Below are positions 1-12,500 of a stretch of DNA of 64,000 nucleotides, piece after piece. Source of the DNA: Lineus longissimus (taxonomy: Eukaryota; Nemertea; Pilidiophora; Heteronemertea; Lineidae). The stretch covers positions 11,784,109-11,848,108 of the forward strand of contig NC_088325.1 of assembly GCF_910592395.1 (NCBI RefSeq). Direction: 5' to 3'. The first letter of the stretch is position 1; each line of letters starts with the position of its first letter. The notes beneath the pieces are model-generated. The model was not told the origin of the DNA. It ran no database searches and saw only the letters and a list, made by a program, of their open reading frames with translations. Made by a program: the position numbers and the translations under genes.

Positions 1-107
1 GATGCATGTACCAACACTTCAGTGAACGGGATGTACATTGGGATGTACATTGTATGAAATTAACTGCTTCTAAACAACATGCTCTAGATGGGCAATTGCC
101 CCGTTAA

Positions 108-220
108 AGCGAAGTTTGCTCGAGCAATACAATGACCTTCCCGCGCCTCAGTCGTCATCAAAGCAGTGGATGCATCTCCAAGTCATACGCAGGTTTCTGA
201 ATTTAACCCTTCTGCAGGCC
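108..220 (+). repeat. Dispersed repeat, copy 1
   Basis: Shares interrupted identity with 11375-11493 (plus) and 29765-29890 (minus), including gagcaatacaatg, a cctcagtcg-like core, a tgatgcat-like core and catacgc.gtttctgaat. No terminal repeats were recognised. It probably represents an old short interspersed element. An open frame across it is therefore not a gene. Confidence 0.55.
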
Positions 221-477
221 AAATCTAGCAAAACTTTTAAACAAGAAACGATAGGGTACATTTTCACCGCCCGAGAAAATGTAAAAGTGATCATGTCAAG
301 TAGGCTGAAACGCTGGTCGTACGTTGGGTTTATTGTATTTCAGATGGTGGAATAATTTCTTGGTTCCAATCAGTCATCAAAAACAGTTGGGCTAGTTGCC
401 ACAAAGAGACAACGGAATCCTCCACCTTCAGCATTAAAAGTTTAGGTATATCATTGTCCCCTTTCTTGTCGTTGCAG

Positions 478-564
478 GCAAAGTGGAGATCATCTCACCG
501 CCAATGACGTTGCACGAGATCAAGGGCGGATCAGTAGTGTTTGAGTGTATAGCCTCTGGATTAG
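478..564 (+). CDS. Exon: first half of Ig1 (first visible exon)
   Basis: The acceptor cttgtcgttgcag precedes it and gtaggt follows. It encodes KVEIISPPMTLHEIKGG and continues to the first Ig cysteine (FECIASGL). Both ends are phase 1, as is usual for Ig domains. The single base before the first full codon must come from an upstream exon that is not seen here. Confidence 0.8.
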
Positions 565-3500
565 GTAGGTGGTCAGTCTGCGTAGTAACTTTCATGAAAA
601 CACCTTAAGATGGTTATTGATAAAACCCAGAATGAAGTCATTGTAATGAAATCGTTGAAATATGAAATGAAAATGAAGTTGACTTGTCGAAATAGAAGAA
701 GGAGCTATGGAAGGTACTAGTACATGTACAGTCCATCAGGTACACTGTTTGACCATTGTCAGTTGCAAACTTCAATTTGGATATCAAACTTTTGTTGTAA
801 TTTTATTTTCATTTCGATGATTACATTTCATTACAATGTTTTGTTTCATTTCATTTCGGGATTTCTCAGTAACCCACAAGTAGATATCTAAACACAACTG
901 GAACATCTAACAGCAACACCAGTTTGCCTCTTTTAGAAATAGGTCCTCTTAATTACTAACATACACTGAGTGGACTCTTCATATATCAATTTTAAGGTAT
1001 ATACTGGAAGGGAAGCTTTCACTATCAATCTAACATTTCCAAGATTTTCCAACAATCTTCTTTTAGTGACTCATCTGTTTGCTAATAGTTTACAACATTT
1101 AACTAAGCATGCCTTCAACACTTTCTTCGCTGCTTGAAGAAATTTTGGGTAAGATAATTGTACTGCCCCAAGGTACATGTACCGCTTCTATATTTAACAT
1201 TTAAATTTCTTCATCGCCATTTAAATTTTATTACATGTAGGTGTCTGAAGATGTAGGTGTCTGAAGATGTAAGCGTTACATCACTCTGACACATTGTCAG
1301 ATCCAAAATTGTAATTTTGAAAAATTTTGAACAAGAGCTGAGAAGGTTCATTTTCGTGGTTGGTGAAAAGGTCAAAGTGTGTCCTAATGATGAGCTTGCG
1401 AAATTCACTTTAATCGTTTTCAGACACCAGCGTTCACATCTGTGCTTCATCTTTTCATAGAAACCCTTTTTACTAGATGTCATCTTAAAGACCCGGTTGT
1501 CCATTTGGAAATGCTAGATTTAACCCCTGTCCCCAGGTGACAGTGGCATCTAGTCACTTTCGTGGACACTAGAACAAAATACTAGTGTGCATCATGCAAA
1601 TTACTCACTACTGCTGCCACCTCTGGGCATTAGTTTACACTAGTATTTCCAGCAGGGTCACTTGTAAAATGATGTGCATGAACCAATGCGGCCTTTAATA
1701 AAAGCCTTTTCTCCACATATCGTTTTCACCCTTTCTTCAGATTTCATTTTGATGTCCTTTCACAGCCACCTTTTTCAGCTTTGGGCGATTCAATTGTTTT
1801 CATGCGTCTTCTGTGGCGACCGAGTCCACAAGGTATAACACTAAGCCCTCATCCGCATTAACCCTTTGAATCCTGATGTTTATTTTGACCACAATGAAGA
1901 CGGACATGAATGCTGTGTCGCTTCTTTTGGTGTTGTGCGGACTATCAGGTTTTCTGGCCCGAAACTCCAGAATTATCAATAGAGCTAAATTAGACATCAC
2001 AATTCGTCATGAAGGGCCTTCATGATGAGATATAGATTTCACTCGAAAGATGGAATTACAAAGAACACGGGAGTGAGATGGATGGTGCAACTAATGAATG
2101 TGTACAGTAAGATTGGGCAATTATTCTTGCTACAACATGCTGCGATATGAGACAAAAGATATCTGTTCTGCTGGTAACACCGGTACAGTAACCGATGGAT
2201 TACACATTGATCCAGTTTGCTGCGATCACCAATTCTTGTCTCAGACTCTTGCGATGATCGGTGTTGGTTGCGAAACTTAAAGCACATAAATGCTTCCAAA
2301 ACTCGGACTCCTGAAGAGATGTATATCCCAGAGTCAAACAAATATGATTTGAAACAACAAAAAATGAAACTAATGAGATCAAGAAAGTTGTTGTGCGCGG
2401 ATACTGGTGTTGATGCTGTTTTTGGCTTAGGCGGTGGAGATTCGCCGACCCAATACCCAATCATTCTGAATTAAAAAATTATTCAAAACAGTTATCAATG
2501 GCGGTTGCACACTTTAAAATGGTAAGTCAATGTATTTTCACGAAGTGTCAGGCTCGTGAAAAGCAACTTTTCAGGATTCAAAGGGTTAAGAGATGAACTG
2601 CATGATTTTTTTTTCATTTTCACACATGGCTGTTTTATACTCTTGCTTAGCTTATTTTTACACTCTTATTTTCACTCATGTCTGTCTTTAAGAGTTTCCA
2701 GGAAACACAAGAATAAGGCTGACATGAGTTAATAAGGAAAAAAATCTTATAAGGCCTTTTTGTGAGCCCAGAAACCATGATAGAAATTATCTATTATTGT
2801 GTTGATGGATAATTTCTACAGTAGTGTGGAACCGTTTTGAGGATCAGGGGTGCCTCATTTGGAGATGATCATGCAAGGTGCATAGTCATGTGTGTCCTTA
2901 AAATTTCGAAGGTTCTTATTGCATTTTGTCTTTTGTCATGATTCAGTTACTAGACTCCATCAAGTGCATACTGGACTGATTGAACATTGTCTCTGTATCA
3001 TATCAAGAGCAATTATATTTATGATTTCAGTCTTTGTCCTGACAGCACCTTCTCACTGTCGACTAACTGATCACCCCGCAAATGAGCGATTTTTGTGGCT
3101 GCGATCTGCAATGAGGCGACAAAAAGATTGCTTGGCAGGGAGTAAATCCTGTAATTGCCGCGTTTTGTATTTGATTGCAGATTGCAGCAATCACCAAGTC
3201 ATGTGAAGAGATTTTGTCATAAGCGATATAATATCAGGTCGCAGCTACAGAAGTTGCTAATTTGCGGGGCCGTGATACATTGGATGCATCTTGAAAAGCA
3301 CTCTTCTTATGATATAGGATATATTGCACACTTAACTACAATGGATGGAACGTCAGGACACAATAGTTCTAATGTATGTTCTTTGATGCAATTTTGAACT
3401 ATTTTCAAATCAAATTATCAACATATTCAAAGTTGCAACTTTTCATACGAGTTGACTGATGAAATATTCTTGTTGCACAGCATGAAAACTTTTTTCTTAG

Positions 3501-6500
3501 TCCTTGATATCTTCTGAAATGGCTCCTGAATTGAATTAAATGGTCAGTTTTATGGTTTCACCGATTTTACATCTTTGAACATGTTGAATGCAAACCATTC
3601 TGCTTGCAAAAGGTATACGAGAATATCACTTTGACTAGAAATCTTCTTGGGTGTTTTTGATATAAAGATATTTGTTGCATAAAAATCCGTTAAATTTATC
3701 CAATATTAACTGATACAATGTATACTGAATAAGTTTTCATGGTACACGCGACTCTTGACGCTGGAAAGAAGGTATGGGCAGTTGGTAAATTGGCGTAGTT
3801 CTCTATCGATGAAGGCTCTTGTCGGTTTACAGTTGTGACTAATTGTTAGTCTAACTTTCCACATGACCTCTTCACATTTGAAAGAAGGTACGGCAGAACT
3901 GTTCTCCTTCAAGAGGCCATTGAGAGCTACAACATACCCAAGCGCTTAAGACAGATTGTCCACTGTTACCAATTCTAATTTGAAAGTGCTATCCATTCCA
4001 GATGACAGCAATGCCATGTCTATGCAATGGGTAAGACAGGAGGACCCATCTCGCAACATCAACATGCGCATCATCTCCATCAACGAGATGAAAGTCTACG
4101 GGAGCAATCGTTACAGCGTAATCAAGAAGTCTGGATTGCCCTCAGGTCAGTTTCTATTTCATTTCTATTTTCCTGGACCACCAGTAATTACGCATGGCGT
4201 ACCCCTTGAATGTTGGCCAAATTCGTGGGGCCTCACCTGAGCTGTGTTTGGCGAGACAACACTAAGCCAATTTATGGTAATTATTACACGCAAACATATT
4301 TACACGCATGGTAATACACTTTCCCTTATTTTTAGGTCAGAAAGGTTATGACCTTGAGATCAGTGACCTTGTGGTTGATGATGAAGGTCGATACACGTGT
4401 TCGGTTCAGGGGGTTGGTGTGACAGAGGCGCAGAGTTATACCCTTAATGTAATGAGTAAGTATTGAAAGTGTTAAAAGGACCCTTTTGGCAGACGTATTT
4501 GATCATTCCAGGGCGGTTTGTCCATGCTATCTTCTCTTATCCTGGATACTGCCATGTAAAAGCGACTCGGAGTGTCTCCCCCTGGATGGTTGCAAGCAAG
4601 TTAAAGGGACAGCTTTTTGCATGAGATATGTTGGATTTTCCTACAAATGATGAGGAGCGGAAAGGTCCCCGGGACGAAAGAGACATGACAGTCAATTGGT
4701 GGATGCGTAAAAATGGAGTTGGATAGATTGAAGCTCAGCTAGTTCATGTAGGAAAGTAAAATAATTTGCCATGAGAATATTTTACAATTCTCAAATCTTT
4801 CATATGCAAAACCTGTGATGTCATTTCTATTTTCAGTTCCACCCAAGCTGAATTTCTCCCAGAAGGATCTCCTGCCAAAAATCGTCAAATTAGGTGAATC
4901 TCTGACGGTGATGTGTAAGGCCAGTGGGCGACCGAAGCCAACCATTACGTGGAAAAAGTTGGTAAGACTAGGAGTATCTTTGCAACATTTCGCTTGGAAA
5001 TAATTCATAATGTCTTGTCACCAAATTCCTCCACCAATAGCTGAATATTTGAAATTTCTGATTGAATTTGAAAAATTCATCAACAATGCCGTTGTGTAAA
5101 CAGATATACAAATCCTATAATTACCGTACCATGAGAGGCTCGTTTGAACTGTTTCCAAGAACAGACTTCATTTTGGAACATCCTGTAAATGCTATTTATA
5201 GCTTCAGATTGAAACAAAACACTCATGTCATGACTGTCATCTTTTGCTTTCTTTAGCATCTCATTCCCATCAAATCTACGAATTAAACTTCATTCACGAA
5301 TAGAATCGTAAACGGGTTGCTTTATTGATCAATATCAATTAATCAAATATCATCGCGATTGATTAAACATGAAAAAAATCTCGACTGGCCATTCACGGAA
5401 TCTGACTGTTTTGGTTTGCGACCATCACTGATGCTGTGAGCTGTTTTTATTGACATCTGTTCAGTATCAGATGCCTTTATGCCATGTTGATTCCAAATTA
5501 TGACCATCGTTATCTGTCTCCATAAAGGATGATATTTTGATGCATTGGAATTGATGGGGTGGTGGCCAAGGCCAAAGTAGAAAACTGTTTGGTTCTGTAA
5601 ACATTGTATTTGAGTTCAAGTGACTCTTTTCCACAGAGTAGATTCCTCCGGTTTGCCTGGTTTCCTCCTACAGTACACATCGCTCAATAATTGTCTGAAG
5701 GGCCAGTATAAGCCAAGTTAGTTCATGTAGATGTACTCTCAACTGAATAAAAAACAGCAACTTGAATACCCACCAATACAACTTAAAATCGTTTCAAGCC
5801 ACGCCTGCCAAAATCATCTGTACATTGAACTGTGAACTTCCTATTCAACTACTGGAGTGCTCGACCAACTCAAGATGAACAAGTATGACCTATTTCACCA
5901 AACAAACTCATCTCTCTAGAAGTAAAAGTGAAATAAATAATTCAGCGTCAAATCGACAGTTGTATCGTAACCTTTTCCCTACAGTTGATTCTCAACAACA
6001 TGAATCATTGATTTCGTATTTTAAGTTTGTTTGCGTTTGTTTTTACGTATCGCGTTGCATTGGACACAAATCCTTGAGAGGTTTTGAGAAGCGATATGTA
6101 AATTTGATACCAGAACAGGCGGATTCCTTCCCATTCCTCTCAGACCCGGCGATTTGTCTTGATTTGGTTTCAGGATTGACCCACTCACCAGTTTTAACCC
6201 TTCTGATTTGGTTGACGTGCATAGCACGTCATGCCACTTGAACTCTCAGATGCTGATGACGTGTGTAGCACGTCATGTACTAAAAAATATAACTTCATCC
6301 GCACTGGGCTGTATCATCACAAAATGTGAGCTGTACGCACTCGGGGAACATCAGTTTGATTCAAATACTAGAGATGGTGACACTTTTGAGATTTTAGATA
6401 AAGCCCTCTAAAAATGTATTGTGCCTGCTCCCCCCCCCCCCCCCCCCCGTCATTGTGCTCCTACCTTTCATGCTTTCCTCTATTTAGTGATACATTTGAA

Positions 6501-9500
6501 TTTTTCTTCTAAGAAAAAATCATTTTGGAAACAGGTAACAATTTATGTCTAAGATGTCTATGAAGTGGTTTTATATCCAGTTTTATCGGTCATTTATTTC
6601 CTAAATGTATTACGTGATATTACTTTAGTTTCACTAATCTAAGACCATTTTCGAATATTTAAGTCAGGCCTTCAAACATGTCAAATATTCGTATGGACGT
6701 TCAAAGCTATTCAACAAGACAATTGGTTGGCGATAAAGTTTGTCCAATGGTCACGATGTGATGTTTTGTCTTGGTCTCTGTGTCCATTTTGTATGAAGTG
6801 GTCTTAGATTGGTGATACTAGAGCATTTATGAATCATCAGTAAAGTGGTTTTAATTTTGTGTAGTGCACTTGCGACACCAATTTTATTGTGTCTGTTACT
6901 TCAGCACTTTCACTTCTATGCTAAAAATGGATATGGCCATAGTGTGTATTAGTGCAGTTTTAGTTTAATACCTATTAGCATCTGAGCTGCACTGCTGAGA
7001 ACTGAACATATTCATCAGTTGAATCTAAGTGCCTTGTCCAAGGTCACAATAGTTGAAGTAAAGCAATGTCAGTGCAACACCAGTTATGTGTATATTCTTA
7101 CGATGTCCGTCAAAGATCTAACATTTATCAGAACTTATATTTGTTGACATGTTTATACATGTACTTGTGACCTTGGGCAAGTAACTAAGTGAATTTGCAC
7201 CTTTCTTTCCTTTCTCTATAGGTTTTCGTGTGACCTTTCAGGGAAAAAGGATCAATGTGTATAAGGAGTTTGTTCTTAACCGCTTATGATTCTGTTCAGA
7301 TGGGCAGATGGGCTTAACATACTAAACCGCCAAATTTACACAGCATTTTATTTTGCAATTTGTGAAAATGTCTTCAAAAGAAAAAATTTTCTTTCTTTTT
7401 TGGCAGATTATCAAATCTCTGTTTTCAGTATTTCCAATCAAAAGATATTTTCCACCGTTTCAATTCCCACCGATCAAGGTTATTCCCGATTCTGAGAAAA
7501 ATATAAGAGTGAAAATTTGATGGCATCCATGCACTGACAGCCGGGAATGGGTATCAAACATGCGTCTTTGCTATGCAGGGTTCATAATATCGCTCGGCCG
7601 ACATCTTTTATCGGTTTTAGATTAACATCATACACATTTTGACTTTTCCAAGCTAATTGACAAAGAGTGTGGCCATTGGCCAATAATAGAACTGTATCTT
7701 TGAAACAAGCTTGATTATAACAGAAAACCTTTCATATCACAGGTCTACATTTATGGTCTTGCCTAACTGACAGTTACAGTTACGTTCAACAAGTCTAACG
7801 CGTATTTATTTCATTGAATTGTGCTCCAATTGGATCTATTTCAACGCAGAAGGTAACTCAAGTCAACTTCTTTTCTTGGAATGGTTGTGAATTTTCAACG
7901 TTTTCCAACTTAAAAGATTGGGAGTTGCATGGACAAATATATCACCATTGGTGGTCGTTTTTGTAAGTCGTCACCAGGGGCTATAATCATTATAAAATAC
8001 TCCAGTTTCATCGATATAATACCGGTTCTTTATTATCATTACTGGGAGACACACAGGCATACCTAGAGAAAACCGTTTTGGTAAATTTTTTAATGATATC
8101 GTCGAAGACGAATTTCGCTTTTTCCTACAAAGTCCCAAATACATTGTATTGTGGCAACGCTTTATCAAACCCTTCTGCATGTTCTATGCAGCACATCCAA
8201 ATATGTATAGATTATCCTGCCTTTTGAATTGCTCAAGCAAAAGTCGAACCTCAAATCTTGTCAAATAGGTACGGGAGGCAGAATTTATCCGTGCTGCAAG
8301 ACACACTGATTAGTTCTGTCTGCTCTCGCACCCTTCCTCTACCACCAGCTGTCTTTGTCTGCTCTTTGTCCTTATTTTTTTCGCCATCTTGTAATATCAT
8401 GTAAATCAGTACGTATTGTAATCACGACAAACTACATGTAAAACATGTACTTTAAGTGGATAAAGTCATTATTATTATCATGTTAGTAACACGTAATGGA
8501 TACAAATGCTTAGGATATGATGTCTTAGCCATTAGACAAACTGGTATCGCCAACCCATTGCCATCGCAATGGATGATTTTGACAAAGACAAACAAGAGCC
8601 ATACCCAAACAAATGTGGCTGATGTCACTGTATAATCCTCTATCTTTAAAGTCCTTACAAAATTCACTCCCAGCTAGACCAGAAGCCACAAGATTCAAGT
8701 GTTTCTATGAGTTGTTTTAAATTATCAAAATCTGAAGAGCGATGTCTTATATTTCCTCACTGATCTGTTTCCCCTCCAGGGTAGCAACTTAGGAAACCAT
8801 ACGAAGACAGTTAACAACTCGCTGATCTTCCCGAAAGTGAAGAAGACCGATACTGGAGAATATGAGTGTAAGGCGGAGAATGGAGCTGGCAGTCCTGCTA
8901 CGGAGGTCCTGGAAATTAGTGTACAATGTAAGTGCCTTCGAAATGAGAGTCCTCTGGATTTTTCCTGATTTTTGGGATGAGGGTTCAAAACATTTCAAAA
9001 CCAACCAAAAAGACTCGGTAATTTTTATTCACTTCAAAAAGCGAAAAGCACGTATTTTAAGAAGTTGATTAAAAACAAATCTCGTTTAGCACAAGGCTCA
9101 TAATGATAACTGTCGCTCTTCATGTACATAAACGTTTTGATCTTTTATTCCTAGATGCACCAGAAGTGAATGTAAAAGAGGACATTGTTTACTCAGGGCC
9201 CCAGAAGACTGCCATCTTGACTTGTATAGTTAGCGCATCCCCCATAGCCAAAATAGAATGGATGTTTGCTGGCAATGCTGTTGACCAAAAGAGGAGGAAT
9301 GTAAAAACGAAGTTTGTTGACTTGGGTAAGTAACGGCATTACCCTTTTGCTAATGGCCATTTTGGTAACTGAGATACCCGAAGACCTCGGCTACCCGTCA
9401 TATTTTAGCGTCCCATCCACTCGCCACGCAAGCCGCAGTGAAAAAGATTGTAGAAAATGAATGGCAAGGGCAAGAATCTCACCCTTTGTTACAAGCATCG

Positions 9501-12500
9501 TTCAAAGATAACAGCACTGTGACTTGGTGAATATGGATTGAAAAGGAAAAAGTGCCTGTGCTGCTCTGCGGGTCAGTGGTGCTGTGGTAGTGTAACTTCA
9601 TACACCTGCACACTGCGGCCCCCTCCTCCTTAGCCCATCGACATGATCAACATTGGTTGCCTGAGCCTGAATCTGAGGGATATGTCATCCTCCTCATCAT
9701 CATCATCACCATCATAATCAACATCATCTTCATTACCCAGATTGCTCTACTAGTATGCAATTTTGCGATTTACCATTGTATTATATCACCTTTAGGAAAC
9801 ACAACCACCCTTAAGAGTAAGTGTCTTTTAAAAAACAAATCCCCGTCTGTCTGAATTTTATCCAGAAGAAACTTCTATGCCTGAAATAATCCCTAGCTCA
9901 GTCCTTTGCAGTCTTCTTGACCCCTTCGGTTACATGTATAATTCCTGCATTTTCCCACTCAGATGAATAAGTCAGTCGCCTTAACAAGACTGTTTGTGTA
10001 TTTTGATAGACAAGTGTGTCACTTTCCACTCCGTCTTTCAATAAATATAGGCTAAGGAGAAAAAGCTTCTATGAAAATTTACCTTGGCCTACTTTTTTGA
10101 AACTGAGAGTTACTGATGCATGTTATAGATATTTGTTCCAGATAGTGTTTAAAAAAGCTGGATTTAGAAACATTGAACTGCTGGATTAACAGTGTCATTG
10201 CTCACTGCAATATGCAGGGCCGTATTTGGGGGGGGGGGGGCAACTGCCTCTCCAAACATTGCTCTGATTTGGTGTTCTGTCCACCCAGGACGAAAACTTT
10301 AACGTTCACTGCGGTCCTGGTATGCGTCGGACTTTGTTTCAAAACATTCTACTATCACAGAATCAGCCCGTTGTATTCCTGGAAATGTTCGCTATTCTGT
10401 GCTCTGATTGGCTGAGGGGTCATACGATCCAGATGGGGGAGAGCAATGAGTCAGAGTCCAGCCAAATCAAATCCAGTCTAATCCCCAGTCCATTGTTTGT
10501 CGATCCAGCTTTTCAAATACATTTACCTGTAGATGCATTGTGGGACCAAAGTCACCAATCAGAGTATTGATTTTGTTCAGCACTCTTACTTGCCACTGTC
10601 TTTTCGGAACTTTCTTAGAGAAGAGTATGAACAAAATGCTTGCCTAAGAATTTCTGTTACAGTTGGATGTTTTTAGATATACAAAACGATTAAAAGTGAT
10701 GTTCCACCTGACAAGAAACTTAGGGCATGAATTTACAGGATGTAACTTTCCTATTGTCTGTCAACAAGAATATGACTCTCTCAGTAACCTGATGAAGTGT
10801 GTGCAGTGTTCCTTTAATTCTTAAAGGGACGGTCCTAAAATGGCCTCTTTTGACTTGTTGGATACATTCTATTCTTCTGTCATTGCATTTAAGTTATCTT
10901 TGTCGTGCACCAGTTTTGCAGCAATGATTAGCATATTGTCAACAATCGACAGCCAGCATTTTCTCAAGATTGCAGATCATAGCAACAAAATCACTCATTT
11001 GCGGGCCACTTTTCTTTGAAACACAATTGGCAGAGTTTATTTAATTAAGTTTCATTCTTGTCTTCAGGTGTCGGTGTTGGTAGAGAAGCCCAGTTGATTA
11101 TTAACAATGTTGTGTCCGACGATTTTGGTGTTTATAAATGTATAGCAACCAACCAGTATGGTGCTGATGATAAAGTCATTGAATTAACAGGTGAGTAAAC
11201 TCAATAGGGATTGGTATCAAAACCAAAGTGCAAGCAACCTCCCTTGTCCCCTGCACTTAAACATACATGCTTCTTTCCACCCAGGTATGAGTAACCTCTA
11301 TCTCGCATAGAGAGTCATGTCTTGAGTCCTGGCCCTGAGAGGCAGCTGGACAATACTTCACTCCTCGGCGAGTTTAAAGCAAACTTCGTAAGAGCAATAC
11401 AATTCCCTGACCCAACTGAGTCGGTATCAAATCAACTGATGCATCATCAAAACATACGCGAGTTTCTGAATGGAACCCTATTGCAGGCCATTTGGTTCTC
11501 AAGCTTTTCATTTCTGTTGCAGGTCTCCCAAAGAAAGTAGAAATTACCAGCAGTAAAAAAGGCTCGTACTCGCAACAATACACGTTGACCTGGCAGGTCT
11601 ATTCACATGATCTACCTCTTGATTATTTCCTCATGTTTAGAGTGGTGAGTAAGATCAAGAGTTAAAGGTCCTTGGTTCACCTTGGAGAATCAGTTCTTCA
11701 ACTGATCGAGAATTATTGTGTACATCTTCCAACTAACCAAGCAGCCTGTTGTGGGGACCCTGGGAGCTTCACCAAAATCTCCTATAAAAAAATACTGGAC
11801 TTACAGTGAACTACAACCCAAAGATCACAAAAAAGGTTTGCTACATATACGCTGAGCACAGTTGAACCTCCCATAGCGGACACCTATCTTTAAAGGACAC
11901 CCTCTCTTTTGAGGACACCAGATTTGGAGCTAAATTAGTTGTTTCCATTCAGTTTCACCTCGCTATTCAGGACACTACTAGTCTATTTTAAGGACAGTTT
12001 TTGTCAGTCGCAAGGGTATCCTTGATAGAGAGGTTCTACTGTACTTAAGGGATTTTAGGAGCTACAAAGTCAGTGGTTTGGTTGTGGTAAGAAAGAGAAG
12101 TTTATCTTTTATCTTTTTCCTTTTCAGCTGAATGGTACCGAGCCTGGTCCATGGCATAATTCGAGCATTCCAGCTAATGCAGAACCCAAAGCTACTGACC
12201 ATAAAGCCTTTTACAAGTTTAAACAACTTGAAGCCAACACAAGGTAATCATTATGCCACATTTTATCATTATTTTATGAGGAGGTCAAGGGGGTTGTTGG
12301 TAAGGCATCGTAATCTTGCATTCACTTTGAGCAACCGGCAAATGAGCATTTTTTTAGCTCATCTGGTAACCTATAGCCATCAAGGAGCGTCCCTTGTCTG
12401 TCGTCTTACGTCACCAGGGTAAGTTTCGTCACCGCAAGGGCTATGAACTTCAAACTCAGCACAAAACTTAAATGGAGAACGGTACGTGAAATTATCTCGG

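Larger units (their letters stand above)
4962..8779 (+). other. Intron of the Klingon-like gene
   Basis: A 3.8-kb intron splitting Ig2. It contains the paired TGACGTGC hairpins (6213-6276), a C-run (6430-6448) and an inverted repeat (7033-7181). No exon is seen. Confidence 0.7.

Noticed and set aside
116-355. 79-codon plus-strand open frame near the left edge
   Set aside because: It overlaps the dispersed repeat also found at 11375 and 29765, and has no domain or splice support.
2039-2474. Overlapping open frames of up to 141 codons on both strands
   Set aside because: They lie inside the TTAA-flanked inverted-repeat element and show no transposase motif.
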